Positions 7,981-15,495 of a stretch of 64,000 nucleotides of DNA are shown one piece after another (the first letter of the stretch is position 1; every line of letters begins with the position of its first letter). This stretch comes from CAXXOK01 sp963663285 (lineage in GTDB: Bacteria > Bacillota > Clostridia > Christensenellales > Aristaeellaceae). A program made the position numbers and the translations under genes. The notes under the pieces are model-generated. The model did no database searches. It was given only the letters and a program-made list of their open reading frames with translations, and was not told the origin of the DNA. The stretch covers positions 682,001-746,000 of the forward strand of contig CAXXNI010000002.1 of assembly GCA_963663285.2 (NCBI GenBank), read 5' to 3'.

Positions 7981-9031
7981 CGAAGAAATGCTGGCGAACA
8001 TCACCTTTGAGCCCAACGATTTTGAACTAAGGGGTGCGGATACGACCCGGCTGGATACTAACTTCGCAAGCCAGCGCTTCTGGAAGGATGCATATCTGCG
8101 CTTCAAACAGAACAAAGGCGCTGTATTCAGCTTAGTCGTCATATTGCTGATCATCCTGCTGGCGATATTCGGACCGATGATTTCTCCTTATACCTACCAA
8201 CAGCAAAACATTACCGAAACCAATATGGCGCCGCGCGTTCCCGGATTAGAGAATCTGGGCATCCTCAACGGTGACGAGACACTGAAAACGTCAACCGGTT
8301 CAAAATTAAAAAACGCCTATGTCGTGAACAAAGAAACCGGTGAAAAATCGGACACCTATTATTGGTTTGGTTCTGATGCGCTGGGACGTGATATTTGGAC
8401 GCGAACATGGACCGGTACGCGGGTGAGCCTATACATCGCTTTTGTCGCGGTGCTGATCGATATGCTTATTGGTATGAGCTACGGCCTGATTTCCGGCTAC
8501 TTTGGCGGCAAGGTAGACTCTGCGATGCAGCGGTTTGCCGAGATTGTCAATAGCATTCCGACGCTTGTTATTGTTACGCTCTTGATGCTGATACTCAAGC
8601 CGGGCTTGCTGACCATTACCATTGCGTTGATGATTACCGGTTGGATCGGCATGAGCCGCATTGCACGCGCGCAAATGCTGAAGCTGAAAGAGCAGGAGTT
8701 TGTACTGGCCAGCCATACGCTGGGCGCTTCCAATATCCGCGTGATTTTCAGCGAAATTCTGCCGAATATTATTGGGCAGTTGATTACCAACACCATGTTC
8801 TCCATCCCGAACGCAATCTTCACCGAAGCGTTTCTGAGCTTTGTCGGCCTTGGGATACCGGAGCCGATGTGCTCTTTGGGGTCTCTAATCAGCTATGCGT
8901 TTAAGAGCTTTACAACCCATCCGTTCCAGATTGTGCCGCCGGTAATTGTATTGGCGCTGCTTATGCTTTGCTTCAACATGCTTGCCGATGGCCTTCGTGA
9001 TGCGTTTGACCCGAAAATGAAGGAGATGTGA
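7973..9031 (+). CDS. oppC: Oligopeptide ABC transporter permease
   Basis: This 352-residue permease pairs with OppB. It has an N-terminal cytoplasmic stretch, a first membrane segment (FSLVVILLIILLAIFGPMI), the family motif YYWFGSDALGRDIWTRTWTG before the core, and the EAA loop SHTLGASNIRVIFSEILPNI. The ATG at 7973 was preferred over an in-frame GTG at 7967 because AGGAGG at 7961-7966 gives a 6-nt spacing. It overlaps oppB by 8 bp and precedes oppD by 7 bp. Confidence 0.92.
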   Translation: MNSEEMLANITFEPNDFELRGADTTRLDTNFASQRFWKDAYLRFKQNKGAVFSLVVILLIILLAIFGPMISPYTYQQQNITETNMAPRVPGLENLGILNGDETLKTSTGSKLKNAYVVNKETGEKSDTYYWFGSDALGRDIWTRTWTGTRVSLYIAFVAVLIDMLIGMSYGLISGYFGGKVDSAMQRFAEIVNSIPTLVIVTLLMLILKPGLLTITIALMITGWIGMSRIARAQMLKLKEQEFVLASHTLGASNIRVIFSEILPNIIGQLITNTMFSIPNAIFTEAFLSFVGLGIPEPMCSLGSLISYAFKSFTTHPFQIVPPVIVLALLMLCFNMLADGLRDAFDPKMKEM

Positions 9032-9038
9032 GGCAGCG

Positions 9039-10112
9039 ATGGAAGAAAGAGAAATGATTTTATCCGTACGCAACCTCGACATCAGCTTTCGCACCAATAA
9101 TGGAGACGTACATGCGATTCGCGGTGTAGACCTTGACTTGTATAAGGGCGAAACCGTCGCAATCGTAGGAGAAAGCGGATCGGGGAAAAGCGTATCCATG
9201 AAAGCCGTTATGGGTATACTGGATAAAAACGGTGTCATCAACAGCGGTGAGATCGAGTTTCATTATGAAGATAATGGAACACCCAAAACCGTGGATATTT
9301 TGCAAATGAGTCGCAAAGCGATACGCCATACCATTAACGGCAGGCACATCGCGATGGTGTTTCAAGACCCGATGACTTCGCTGGACCCAACAATGTCGAT
9401 TGGCAAGCAGATTATGGAAGGTATGCTGCTGCACGAACATATCAGCAGGAAAGAGGCACACCGTAAGGCCGTGATGCTGCTGGAAAAGGTGGGTATCCCG
9501 GAACCGGAAAAACGAATGAAGAATTACCCGCATCAGCTGTCCGGCGGAATGCGGCAGCGTGTTGTTATTGCTATTGCGCTTGCATGTGACCCGGATGTGT
9601 TAATTTGTGACGAACCAACAACAGCGCTGGATGTAACGATTCAAGCCAAAATACTGGAATTGATTAAAAGCATTCAAGCCGAGTTGGGCATCAGCGTTAT
9701 CTACATTACACATGATTTGGGCGTTGTGGCAAAAGTCGCAGACTACGTAAACGTTATGTACGCGGGCAATATTGTCGAAAAAGGCTTGATCGATGAAATA
9801 TTTTACGATCCCCGCCATCCGTATACCTGGGGTTTGCTTTCGGCAATGCCTGATCTGGATACGAACGACGAGCGGTTGTATGCCATCCCCGGAAGCCCGC
9901 CGAACCTGATGCACGAAAAGCCGGGCGATGCTTTTGCGCCCCGCAATATTTTCGCGCTGAACATCGACAGCCGCGTGATGCCGCCTATGTTCAAGGTGAC
10001 GGATACGCATTACGCCGCAACGTGGCTGCTGCATGAGAACGCACCGAAAGTTGAAATGCCGGCAGAGTTGAAAGCGCGTATTGAGCGGATGCGGAAGGAG
10101 GCAGGAAAATGA
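9039..10112 (+). CDS. oppD: Oligopeptide ABC transporter ATP-binding protein
   Basis: This 357-residue ATPase energises peptide import with OppF. Walker A GESGSGKS, signature LSGGMRQRV and Walker B LICDEPTTALD are all present. The C-terminal oligopeptide/dipeptide domain ends in the AmiE/OppD-like HYAATWLLHENAPKVEMP. The four cysteines that bind an Fe-S cluster in some DppD/OppD relatives are replaced (GDAF, PRN, NID, AAT), which as far as I recall is normal in Gram-positive OppD. An in-frame ATG at 9054 is an alternative start, since AAGGAG is 14 nt from the first ATG. Confidence 0.92.
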   Translation: MEEREMILSVRNLDISFRTNNGDVHAIRGVDLDLYKGETVAIVGESGSGKSVSMKAVMGILDKNGVINSGEIEFHYEDNGTPKTVDILQMSRKAIRHTINGRHIAMVFQDPMTSLDPTMSIGKQIMEGMLLHEHISRKEAHRKAVMLLEKVGIPEPEKRMKNYPHQLSGGMRQRVVIAIALACDPDVLICDEPTTALDVTIQAKILELIKSIQAELGISVIYITHDLGVVAKVADYVNVMYAGNIVEKGLIDEIFYDPRHPYTWGLLSAMPDLDTNDERLYAIPGSPPNLMHEKPGDAFAPRNIFALNIDSRVMPPMFKVTDTHYAATWLLHENAPKVEMPAELKARIERMRKEAGK

Positions 10113-11041
10113 GCGCGCCTCTTTTAAAAGTAGAAGGACTGAAGCAGTATTTCCGTATTAATAAGCATTTTACCGTAAAGGCTGTCAACGGGGTGGATTT
10201 TGAAATTTATCCCGGGGAGACGTATGGCTTGGTAGGGGAAAGCGGCTCCGGTAAAAGTACGATTGGCCGCAGTGTAATCCGCTTATATGAGCCGACAAAA
10301 GGCAGTATTACTTTTGCCGGGCAGGATATCAGCGGGAAGATGAGTAAAAGTGTTGAGCGCGAGCTGCGTACCGGTATGCAGATGATTTTTCAAGACCCGA
10401 TGGCTTGCCTGAACCCCCGTAAAAAAGTTAGCGATATTATCGGGCAGGGTTTGGACATCCACCACTTGTACCGCAATAACCGCGAACGGCACGAAAAAAT
10501 CGCAAGCATATTGGAACAGGTAGGTTTGGCGCCGGAGCATGCAAACCGCTATCCACACCAGTTTTCCGGCGGACAGCGGCAGCGTGTGGGGATTGCAAGG
10601 GCATTGATTATGCGGCCGAAGCTGATTATCGCCGATGAGTGCATCAGCGCGCTGGATGTGAGCATACAGGCGCAGGTTGTCAACTTAATGAAAGATATTC
10701 AGCAGAATACGGGCTGTGCTTACCTGTTTATCGCGCATGATCTTAGCATGGTTAAGTATATCAGCGACCGGATCGGGGTGCTTCATTTGGGGCATCTGGT
10801 GGAAACGGGTACAAAGGATGAGATTTTTTCCAATCCGATTCATCCGTATACACAAAGCCTTCTTTCGGCGATACCGCACCCCAATCCCGTTGTCGAAAAG
10901 AAACGGATCGCCATGGAATATGACTACCAAAAATTCGGGGTGGACTACAGCAAAGGCACCGAGCATTTGGTGGAGGGTACGCACCGCGTACTGGCAACGG
11001 AAGAAGAATACTCCAAGTGGACAGCACACATGATGCGCTGA
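10109..11041 (+). CDS. oppF: Oligopeptide ABC transporter ATP-binding protein
   Basis: This 310-residue second ATPase of the Opp importer has Walker A GESGSGKST, signature FSGGQRQRVGIARAL and Walker B LIIADECISALD. In that Walker B, Cys follows the catalytic Glu where most OppF proteins have Pro. The C-terminus VDYSKGTEHLVEGTHRVLA matches AmiF/OppF. It overlaps oppD by 4 bp (ATGA) and is the last gene of the operon, followed by a strong terminator. Confidence 0.92.
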   Translation: MSAPLLKVEGLKQYFRINKHFTVKAVNGVDFEIYPGETYGLVGESGSGKSTIGRSVIRLYEPTKGSITFAGQDISGKMSKSVERELRTGMQMIFQDPMACLNPRKKVSDIIGQGLDIHHLYRNNRERHEKIASILEQVGLAPEHANRYPHQFSGGQRQRVGIARALIMRPKLIIADECISALDVSIQAQVVNLMKDIQQNTGCAYLFIAHDLSMVKYISDRIGVLHLGHLVETGTKDEIFSNPIHPYTQSLLSAIPHPNPVVEKKRIAMEYDYQKFGVDYSKGTEHLVEGTHRVLATEEEYSKWTAHMMR

Positions 11042-11063
11042 AAACAAAGAGAATGAGTAAATG

Positions 11064-11091
11064 AAAAATCCTCCCGATCGGGAGGATTTTT
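11064..11091. terminator. Bidirectional intrinsic terminator
   Basis: A perfect stem of AAAAATCCTCCC and its complement with a GATC loop has A-run and T-run on either side. It can end both the opp operon (plus) and the nifX-like cluster (minus), which converge here. Confidence 0.88.
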
Positions 11092-11131
11092 CATATGTAT
11101 GTTTGGCACGAGTAACCCAGCTGGGATGGGA

Positions 11132-11488
11132 TTAATTCCCACACTCGTCGGCGTGCTGATGCTCGTGGCATACAGAACCGGTGCTCTTCAATTCGCCTTT
11201 TAAATAGGCGGCAACAGCAGCCCGTGCATCTCCGGCAGCACCCACGATGACTTCAATGTTGCGCTCATTAAAAATTTCAACGGCTCCGCCGCCCATACCG
11301 CCTGCGATGATAACCTCTACCCCTAAATCTCCCAGAAAGTTTGGTAAAAATCCGGGGCGATGACCGGGATTAACGATGTTCGTTTCCGTGGCAATAGCTC
11401 CATTTTCCGTGGTAAATACCCGGAAACTTTCACAGTGGCCAAAGTGTTGCGCTACCTCGGTGCCCATACATGCTACAGCAATTTTCAT
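11132..11488 (-). CDS. NifX/NafY-family (dinitrogenase Fe-Mo cofactor-like) protein
   Basis: This 118-residue protein has the NifX/NifB-C fold (COG1433): MKIAVACMG, the HFGHCESFRVF motif with the conserved HFG, and the Gly-rich EVIIAGGMGGGAVEIF. The family binds Fe-S or Fe-Mo-type clusters, but no nitrogenase genes are present, so the role is unknown. The C-terminus CHEHQHADEC looks metal-binding. It is the last gene of the seven-gene minus-strand cluster, with AAGGAG upstream. A paralogue lies at 14039-14401. Confidence 0.85.
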   Translation of the reverse strand: MKIAVACMGTEVAQHFGHCESFRVFTTENGAIATETNIVNPGHRPGFLPNFLGDLGVEVIIAGGMGGGAVEIFNERNIEVIVGAAGDARAAVAAYLKGELKSTGSVCHEHQHADECGN

Positions 11489-11542
11489 TATGTTTTCTCC
11501 TTCTTTTCACCGCGTTAGTACGGCGTGTTTGCTCAACAGGGT

Positions 11543-12337
11543 TTATTCTATGGTAATACGCTGGCCGCTGGCCAGGTAGTCGAGCCTGTCTTTTAAAATG
11601 TTCTTCAGGTAGTGGTAAGGTTCCAAACCCGTACAGTGGCAAGTGTAGTACTTCGCAGGATACTGCATCAGCACATGAGCGGCTTCATCGAGCACCTCGC
11701 GCTCCGGGCTGGCAGGGTCAATATTCATAAAGTGGAACCCGCCAATCAGGTAATCCGGAGCAAGCCAATTCATGATGTTCAGCACGCCCTTATGCGAACA
11801 ACCGCTGATTACAACGCGTTGCCCATTTTCCGTAATGGTCAGGTACTGCTCATGGTAGAACGCATCAGGCCCTACAACACCGTTGTGCTCCGCGCTCAAG
11901 CCGTAACTGTCCATAAGATAAGGTCTTGGCCAATCGTTGCAGGCGCATAACGAGAGGGTAGAATCAATTTCCAACTTATCTTCTACCAATATAACCTGCG
12001 GGTGCGATGCTAATTCGGGGCTGATGCCAATGCTGCGGTCAGCACCGTGAAAGTGCGGTTCAAACGCATATTGATTGATATAGACTTGCGCGTAGCGATT
12101 CAAGCGTAAAAACGATTCTAATCCACCACCGTGATCATAGTGACCGTGGGAGAGAACGGCAATATCGACCGAATCCAAATCAACACCCAATTTTTGCGCA
12201 TTGGTGATAAAACCGTCGGACTGGCCCATGTCAAACAGAATATGATGGTCTTTTGTTTCAATATAAATACTTAAACCATGTTCAGATAAAAAACCATCCG
12301 CATAGGGGGTATTTTCCATAAGCATGACCACGTTCAA
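11543..12337 (-). CDS. MBL-fold metallohydrolase (COG1237-like)
   Basis: This 264-residue metallo-beta-lactamase-fold protein has the metal motif SHGHYDHGGG and later metal-ligand candidates in ISGCSHKGVLN and GGFHF. It resembles COG1237, whose best-known member is the methanopterin-pathway RFAP synthase, but this fold is functionally diverse and no substrate can be assigned. I chose the TTG at 12335-12337 because GGGAGG lies 8 nt upstream; the frame stays open further up but inside the preceding gene. That start overlaps the upstream ATPase stop by 2 bp. Confidence 0.8.
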   Translation of the reverse strand: MNVVMLMENTPYADGFLSEHGLSIYIETKDHHILFDMGQSDGFITNAQKLGVDLDSVDIAVLSHGHYDHGGGLESFLRLNRYAQVYINQYAFEPHFHGADRSIGISPELASHPQVILVEDKLEIDSTLSLCACNDWPRPYLMDSYGLSAEHNGVVGPDAFYHEQYLTITENGQRVVISGCSHKGVLNIMNWLAPDYLIGGFHFMNIDPASPEREVLDEAAHVLMQYPAKYYTCHCTGLEPYHYLKNILKDRLDYLASGQRITIE

Positions 12338-13206
12338 ACCAGTTCGCCTCCCAACAGTTTTTGAGTGAATGTATAAACGGATTGCAGGGCTTCTTTCGCC
12401 GGGCAATCGATATCCGCGACGGTAGAACCAGAATTGATTGCCTGTGATACATGCGAGTCATAGGGGATGAGGCCTGCAAAGGGAATACTCTGTTGGTCAC
12501 AATAGGTTTGTATCGCCTGCGTGTTCTCCGGACTTATATCATACTTATTTACGCAAACCGCAGCTTGCACGCCGAAGATAGCAGTTGTTTTCAGGATGCG
12601 CTGCATATCGCTGAAACCGGAAAGCGACGGTTCGGTAACAACCAATACCAGATCGACTCCACTGACGGAGGCGATGACCGGGCACCCGATTCCCGGAGAT
12701 CCATCGATGATGGCGAATGACTCCTGTGCGGCTTCCTTAAATAGCGCCTTTTTGACTTCGCTTACCAATTTACCGGAATTACCACGCCCCATGCGTAGTG
12801 TTGCGGTAGAAAAGACCGGCTTCCCGCGATAGAGCGTCAACACCCCGGCAACATCATCCACAAGTGTTGCGGCATTTGCGGGACATACAGCCTGACATAC
12901 GCCACAACCCTCACAGCTATATTCATCAACATGGTAATGGTCGCCTTCGCTCGTGATTGCTTCAAACCGGCAAGCGCGCTGGCAGCGCCCACAGCCTGCG
13001 CATAGACTGGCGTCAATCTGCGCTTTTTGAGAACCGTAAAAATCAGTTTGGTCCGGTTGCGTTGTTAATTGGGTGACCAAGTGTAGGTTTGGTGCGTCAA
13101 CATCACAATCCGCAAAGGCATTTGCGCCGGAAAAGCGAATAAAGGCAGCTGCGGTGGTGGTTTTTCCGGTTCCGCCTTTGCCGCTTAGAATTAACAGTTT
13201 TTTCAT
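12334..13206 (-). CDS. MinD-superfamily P-loop ATPase with inserted ferredoxin domain
   Basis: This 290-residue COG1149-type protein has deviant Walker A SGKGGTGKTTT at the N-terminus. Two [4Fe-4S] motifs are inserted at about 67-110 (CAGCGRCQRACRF and CEGCGVCQAVCP), followed by the MinD core with IIDGSPGIGCPV. Relatives include Mrp/Nbp35-type cluster carriers, so a role in Fe-S or metal-cluster assembly is plausible but unproven. It overlaps the upstream homologue by 4 bp; the two may form a heterodimer. Confidence 0.86.
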   Translation of the reverse strand: MKKLLILSGKGGTGKTTTAAAFIRFSGANAFADCDVDAPNLHLVTQLTTQPDQTDFYGSQKAQIDASLCAGCGRCQRACRFEAITSEGDHYHVDEYSCEGCGVCQAVCPANAATLVDDVAGVLTLYRGKPVFSTATLRMGRGNSGKLVSEVKKALFKEAAQESFAIIDGSPGIGCPVIASVSGVDLVLVVTEPSLSGFSDMQRILKTTAIFGVQAAVCVNKYDISPENTQAIQTYCDQQSIPFAGLIPYDSHVSQAINSGSTVADIDCPAKEALQSVYTFTQKLLGGELV

Positions 13207-14042
13207 GCCTCCACCTCCGTGCGCAGTGTGGACAAGAGCGTGGCAAACTGCTGCTTTGAGGGTTCGTCCTTTTCGCAGGCAATGTCCGCCTTGGCGTTAA
13301 GCGCTGCAATGTCCGCACGGTAGGGGAAGGAGGCTAGAATGCGTAAGTCATGCTGACGGCAAAAATCAAGCAGGGGCTGGTAATCACCCTTAGCTTTATT
13401 GATGATGACGCCACAGGGCTTTTGCAACAGTTGTACTAACTCCTGCACCATCGCAAGATTATGCAGCCCAAAGGCGGTTGGTTCAGCGACCAGTATGCAA
13501 TAATCCGCTTCCCGTACACTTTCCATAACGGCACAGCCGCTGCCGGGCGGGCAATCGATAATGACATCTTCATCTGACTGCACACCTTTTGCAAGCGCCG
13601 CGCGGATTACGGGCGTTGCGGATGCTTCGCCCAACGCCATTTTTCCGGTAACGACAGCTATATTATTGCGGACACCGCATTCCAGTGCACCTACCGGCCG
13701 CGGTGTTTCGGTAACAGCGCCAGTAGGGCATACCAACAAACAACCGCCGCAGGAGTGGCAAATGTCGCTGAATACCTTGGGCTTCTGCTTAATATAGACC
13801 AGCGCATTAAAACGGCAAAAATCCACACATTTCCGGCAGCCAATACATTGATCCTCGTTAAACACCGGCAGCGGCGTTGTTACAGAGGTGGTTTGTACAT
13901 TTTCCGGCTGCAAGAACAAGTAGCCATTGGGCTCTTCCACATCGCAATCGATATAAACACCTTGCTGATTGGTAACCGCTAAATTTACAGCGACGAATGT
14001 TTTACCTGCGCCGCCTTTTCCGCTTAATACTGCAATTTTCAT
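13203..14042 (-). CDS. MinD-superfamily P-loop ATPase with inserted ferredoxin domain (paralogue)
   Basis: This 279-residue protein is the partner of the preceding gene. It has Walker A SGKGGAGKTFV, ferredoxin motifs CIGCRKCVDFCRF and CHSCGGCLLVCP, and the MinD-type DCPPGSGCAVM. The two ATPases share architecture but differ clearly in sequence, so they are an old duplication. ATGA overlaps on both sides indicate tight coupling with the NifX-like gene upstream and the other ATPase downstream. Confidence 0.86.
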   Translation of the reverse strand: MKIAVLSGKGGAGKTFVAVNLAVTNQQGVYIDCDVEEPNGYLFLQPENVQTTSVTTPLPVFNEDQCIGCRKCVDFCRFNALVYIKQKPKVFSDICHSCGGCLLVCPTGAVTETPRPVGALECGVRNNIAVVTGKMALGEASATPVIRAALAKGVQSDEDVIIDCPPGSGCAVMESVREADYCILVAEPTAFGLHNLAMVQELVQLLQKPCGVIINKAKGDYQPLLDFCRQHDLRILASFPYRADIAALNAKADIACEKDEPSKQQFATLLSTLRTEVEA

Positions 14043-14401
14043 GCTTTGCCATGGAACCCGGCGTGAAAATGCTCGAGCCGGCTCAGTTTTCCCTGATGAA
14101 ATGCGCTCAAATTTTCATTTACCGTGCCGTCTATCGCTTTCCAAATATCCATTTCCGCATCCGTAAGGACTTCTGCAGCGTTTTCGCCTGCACGTACCGT
14201 GATTAACGCTTTGGCTCCCCGATCCACGATGAATTGAGCCGCTTTTACACCAGCTCCGCCCGAAGCCGATGCTGCAGGGTTTTCTGCAAAGATCGTCTCC
14301 CCATTGTCCGTGTTATAAAACAGAAAAAAGGGAGCGCGTCCAAAGGAAACGCATACTTTAACACTTGCATTATTCTCATCTGTTGGTACAGCAACAATCA
14401 T
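14039..14401 (-). CDS. NifX/NafY-family protein (second copy)
   Basis: This 120-residue COG1433-type protein starts MIVAVPTDENNASV and has ASGGAGVKAAQFIVDRGAKALIT, the Gly-rich family core. The usual HFG motif is replaced by SFGRAPFFLFY. It overlaps both neighbours by 4 bp. The C-terminal HFHAGFHGKA is His-rich. Function is unknown; the cluster context suggests metal-cofactor handling. Confidence 0.82.
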   Translation of the reverse strand: MIVAVPTDENNASVKVCVSFGRAPFFLFYNTDNGETIFAENPAASASGGAGVKAAQFIVDRGAKALITVRAGENAAEVLTDAEMDIWKAIDGTVNENLSAFHQGKLSRLEHFHAGFHGKA

Positions 14402-14775
14402 ACATCGTTCTCCTCTCTACTTTGCCCATGGCATCCATGCCGTCTGCCGCAGCACCCACGGCCCATATGGCGTCCGCTTCCGTCACATAGCCGGTAATCG
14501 CCGCCTTCAATACGCAGTATTAAGCCTTCTACTAAAGCACGTGCAATTTTTTTTCGTGCGTTGGTGTAGATTTGCTGCACTGTTGTGCGAGCGATATTCA
14601 TATACTCGCCGCACTCTTCCTGCGACAGGTCTTCATGGTCAATTAAGCGAACCGCTTCGTACTCATCTACGGTCATAACAATTGTTTCCTGATTAGGTTC
14701 CTGTAAACGTCCCGGTATAAACTCGTTTACGCGCGGAAGACCACAGACCATTCGGCATTTTCTGGGTCTTGGCAT
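14398..14775 (-). CDS. UPF0251/DUF134 predicted DNA-binding protein
   Basis: This 125-residue protein matches UPF0251 (COG1342): MPRPRKCRMVCGLP at the start, then a helix-turn-helix (DLSQEECGEYMNIARTTVQQ) like that of sigma region 4. The tail is rich in Cys and His (CDGSGRHMGRGCCGRRHGCHG), suggesting metal sensing. It is the likely regulator of this cluster, since it lies just behind the first gene and the cluster promoter carries a palindrome. GGAGG lies 9 nt upstream of the ATG. Confidence 0.82.
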   Translation of the reverse strand: MPRPRKCRMVCGLPRVNEFIPGRLQEPNQETIVMTVDEYEAVRLIDHEDLSQEECGEYMNIARTTVQQIYTNARKKIARALVEGLILRIEGGDYRLCDGSGRHMGRGCCGRRHGCHGQSREENDV

Positions 14776-14793
14776 GGTTACCCTCCTTCCAGT

Positions 14794-14821
14794 GGATGGC
14801 TAAAGCGTCCTTCAGCCATCC
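14794..14821 (-). other. Hairpin between the DUF5320 and UPF0251 genes
   Basis: An 8-bp perfect inverted repeat GGATGGCT/AGCCATCC with a 12-nt loop lies between the first two genes of the minus-strand cluster. No T-run follows on the minus strand, so it is more likely an RNA-processing or stability element than a terminator. Confidence 0.4.
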
Positions 14822-14835
14822 GCAATGTCGGCATA

Positions 14836-15072
14836 TTACAGTGACTTAAGTTTACTTTCCACATCTGCAAGACGTGAGTTGAGCCACTCTTTTTGCGCAG
14901 TCAGACCTTCACGGTCAGTTTCAGCAGCCATGCGGCAGCCGCCAAAGCCATGCGCAACTCCCGCGCCGCGTTGGGCGCCGAAACCATGCATATGGCGGCC
15001 GGCGTGCCGGCAGCCGCAAGTACGTGTACTTTCGTACTGCCAACGGGGTCCTGTTCCATCCATAAACGGCAT
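14836..15072 (-). CDS. Small Gly/His/Cys-rich DUF5320-like protein
   Basis: This 78-residue protein starts MPFMDGTGP and has CGCRHAGRHMHGFGAQRGAG, a Gly/His/Cys/Met-rich first half. A predicted helical coil (LTAQKEWLNSRLADVESKLKSL) forms the end. This is the pattern of DUF5320 proteins, which accompany NifX/MinD clusters. Metal binding is inferred from composition only. GGGAGGTG upstream is an excellent ribosome binding site. It is the first gene of the cluster. Confidence 0.72.
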   Translation of the reverse strand: MPFMDGTGPRWQYESTRTCGCRHAGRHMHGFGAQRGAGVAHGFGGCRMAAETDREGLTAQKEWLNSRLADVESKLKSL

Positions 15073-15094
15073 TGCTTTTCACCTCCCATGTTTT

Positions 15095-15106
15095 TGACAT
15101 ATGTCA
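15095..15106. promoter_or_regulatory. Perfect 12-bp palindrome, candidate operator
   Basis: TGACATATGTCA is a perfect palindrome just downstream of the predicted -10 of the minus-strand cluster. A second copy of the half TGACATATG overlaps the -35 element (15145-15137). This spacing is typical of a repressor site. UPF0251 is the obvious candidate binder. Confidence 0.5.
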
Positions 15107-15117
15107 TTTACAGCATT

Positions 15118-15146
15118 AGGATAACAGCATTAATAGCATATGTCAA
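15118..15146 (-). promoter_or_regulatory. Promoter of the NifX/MinD cluster
   Basis: On the minus strand TTGACA (15146-15141) and TATCCT (15123-15118) are 17 bp apart. The site is 46 bp upstream of the first gene of the cluster. Confidence 0.6.
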
Positions 15147-15218
15147 TAACCATTGCGGCATTTTTTGTAAAAAGAATGCCGTATCGCACAAAATACCCGC
15201 AAAAGGCAAAGACATGGT

Positions 15219-15248
15219 TTGCGCAGCAGCAACCGGATATGCTATAAT
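15219..15248 (+). promoter_or_regulatory. Promoter for the 41-aa membrane peptide
   Basis: TATAAT at 15243-15248 is a perfect -10. The -35 candidate TTGCGC at 15219-15224 is weak and lies 18 bp upstream. Confidence 0.45.
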
Positions 15249-15302
15249 CAGAGCGTTTTAAAGCATGTGGGGCATAGCCCCGTATAAGGAGGAAACCCTG
15301 CG

Positions 15303-15428
15303 ATGCCTGCACAAACCAAACGGAAAACCAACCGTAGAAATAGAATTAACCGTATTATTGCGCTTTCATTAGCGGTGGTACTGCTGGGTAGCGTATTACT
15401 GGCGGCAGCGGTTAGCAATTTCTTTTAA
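15303..15428 (+). CDS. 41-aa single-pass membrane peptide
   Basis: The ATG follows AAGGAGG with a 10-nt gap. The product has a strongly basic N-terminus (KRKTNRRNRINR) and one hydrophobic segment (IIALSLAVVLLGSVLLAAAV) ending near the C-terminus (SNFF). It would insert with the N-terminus in the cytoplasm. I do not recognise a family. It has its own -10 TATAAT upstream and a perfect terminator immediately after the stop, so it is an independent transcription unit. It lies between the NifX/MinD cluster and a two-component system. Confidence 0.6.
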   Translation: MPAQTKRKTNRRNRINRIIALSLAVVLLGSVLLAAAVSNFF

Positions 15429-15446
15429 TAATATTATGACAATATT

Positions 15447-15482
15447 CAGGAGCGTCTCCATTTTGGAGACGCTCCTGTTTTT
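15447..15482 (+). terminator. Intrinsic terminator after the 41-aa peptide gene
   Basis: A 14-bp perfect stem (CAGGAGCGTCTCCA, loop TTT, complement) is followed by TTTTTC. The T-run is on the plus strand only, so it serves the small peptide gene rather than the kinase gene that approaches from the other side. Confidence 0.9.
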
Positions 15483-15495
15483 CGAATTAATAACT

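Noticed and set aside
11132..14401. Nitrogenase or FeMo-cofactor gene cluster
   Set aside because: Only NifX-like small proteins are present; there is no nifH, nifD, nifK or nifB. The cluster is of the nitrogenase-free type.
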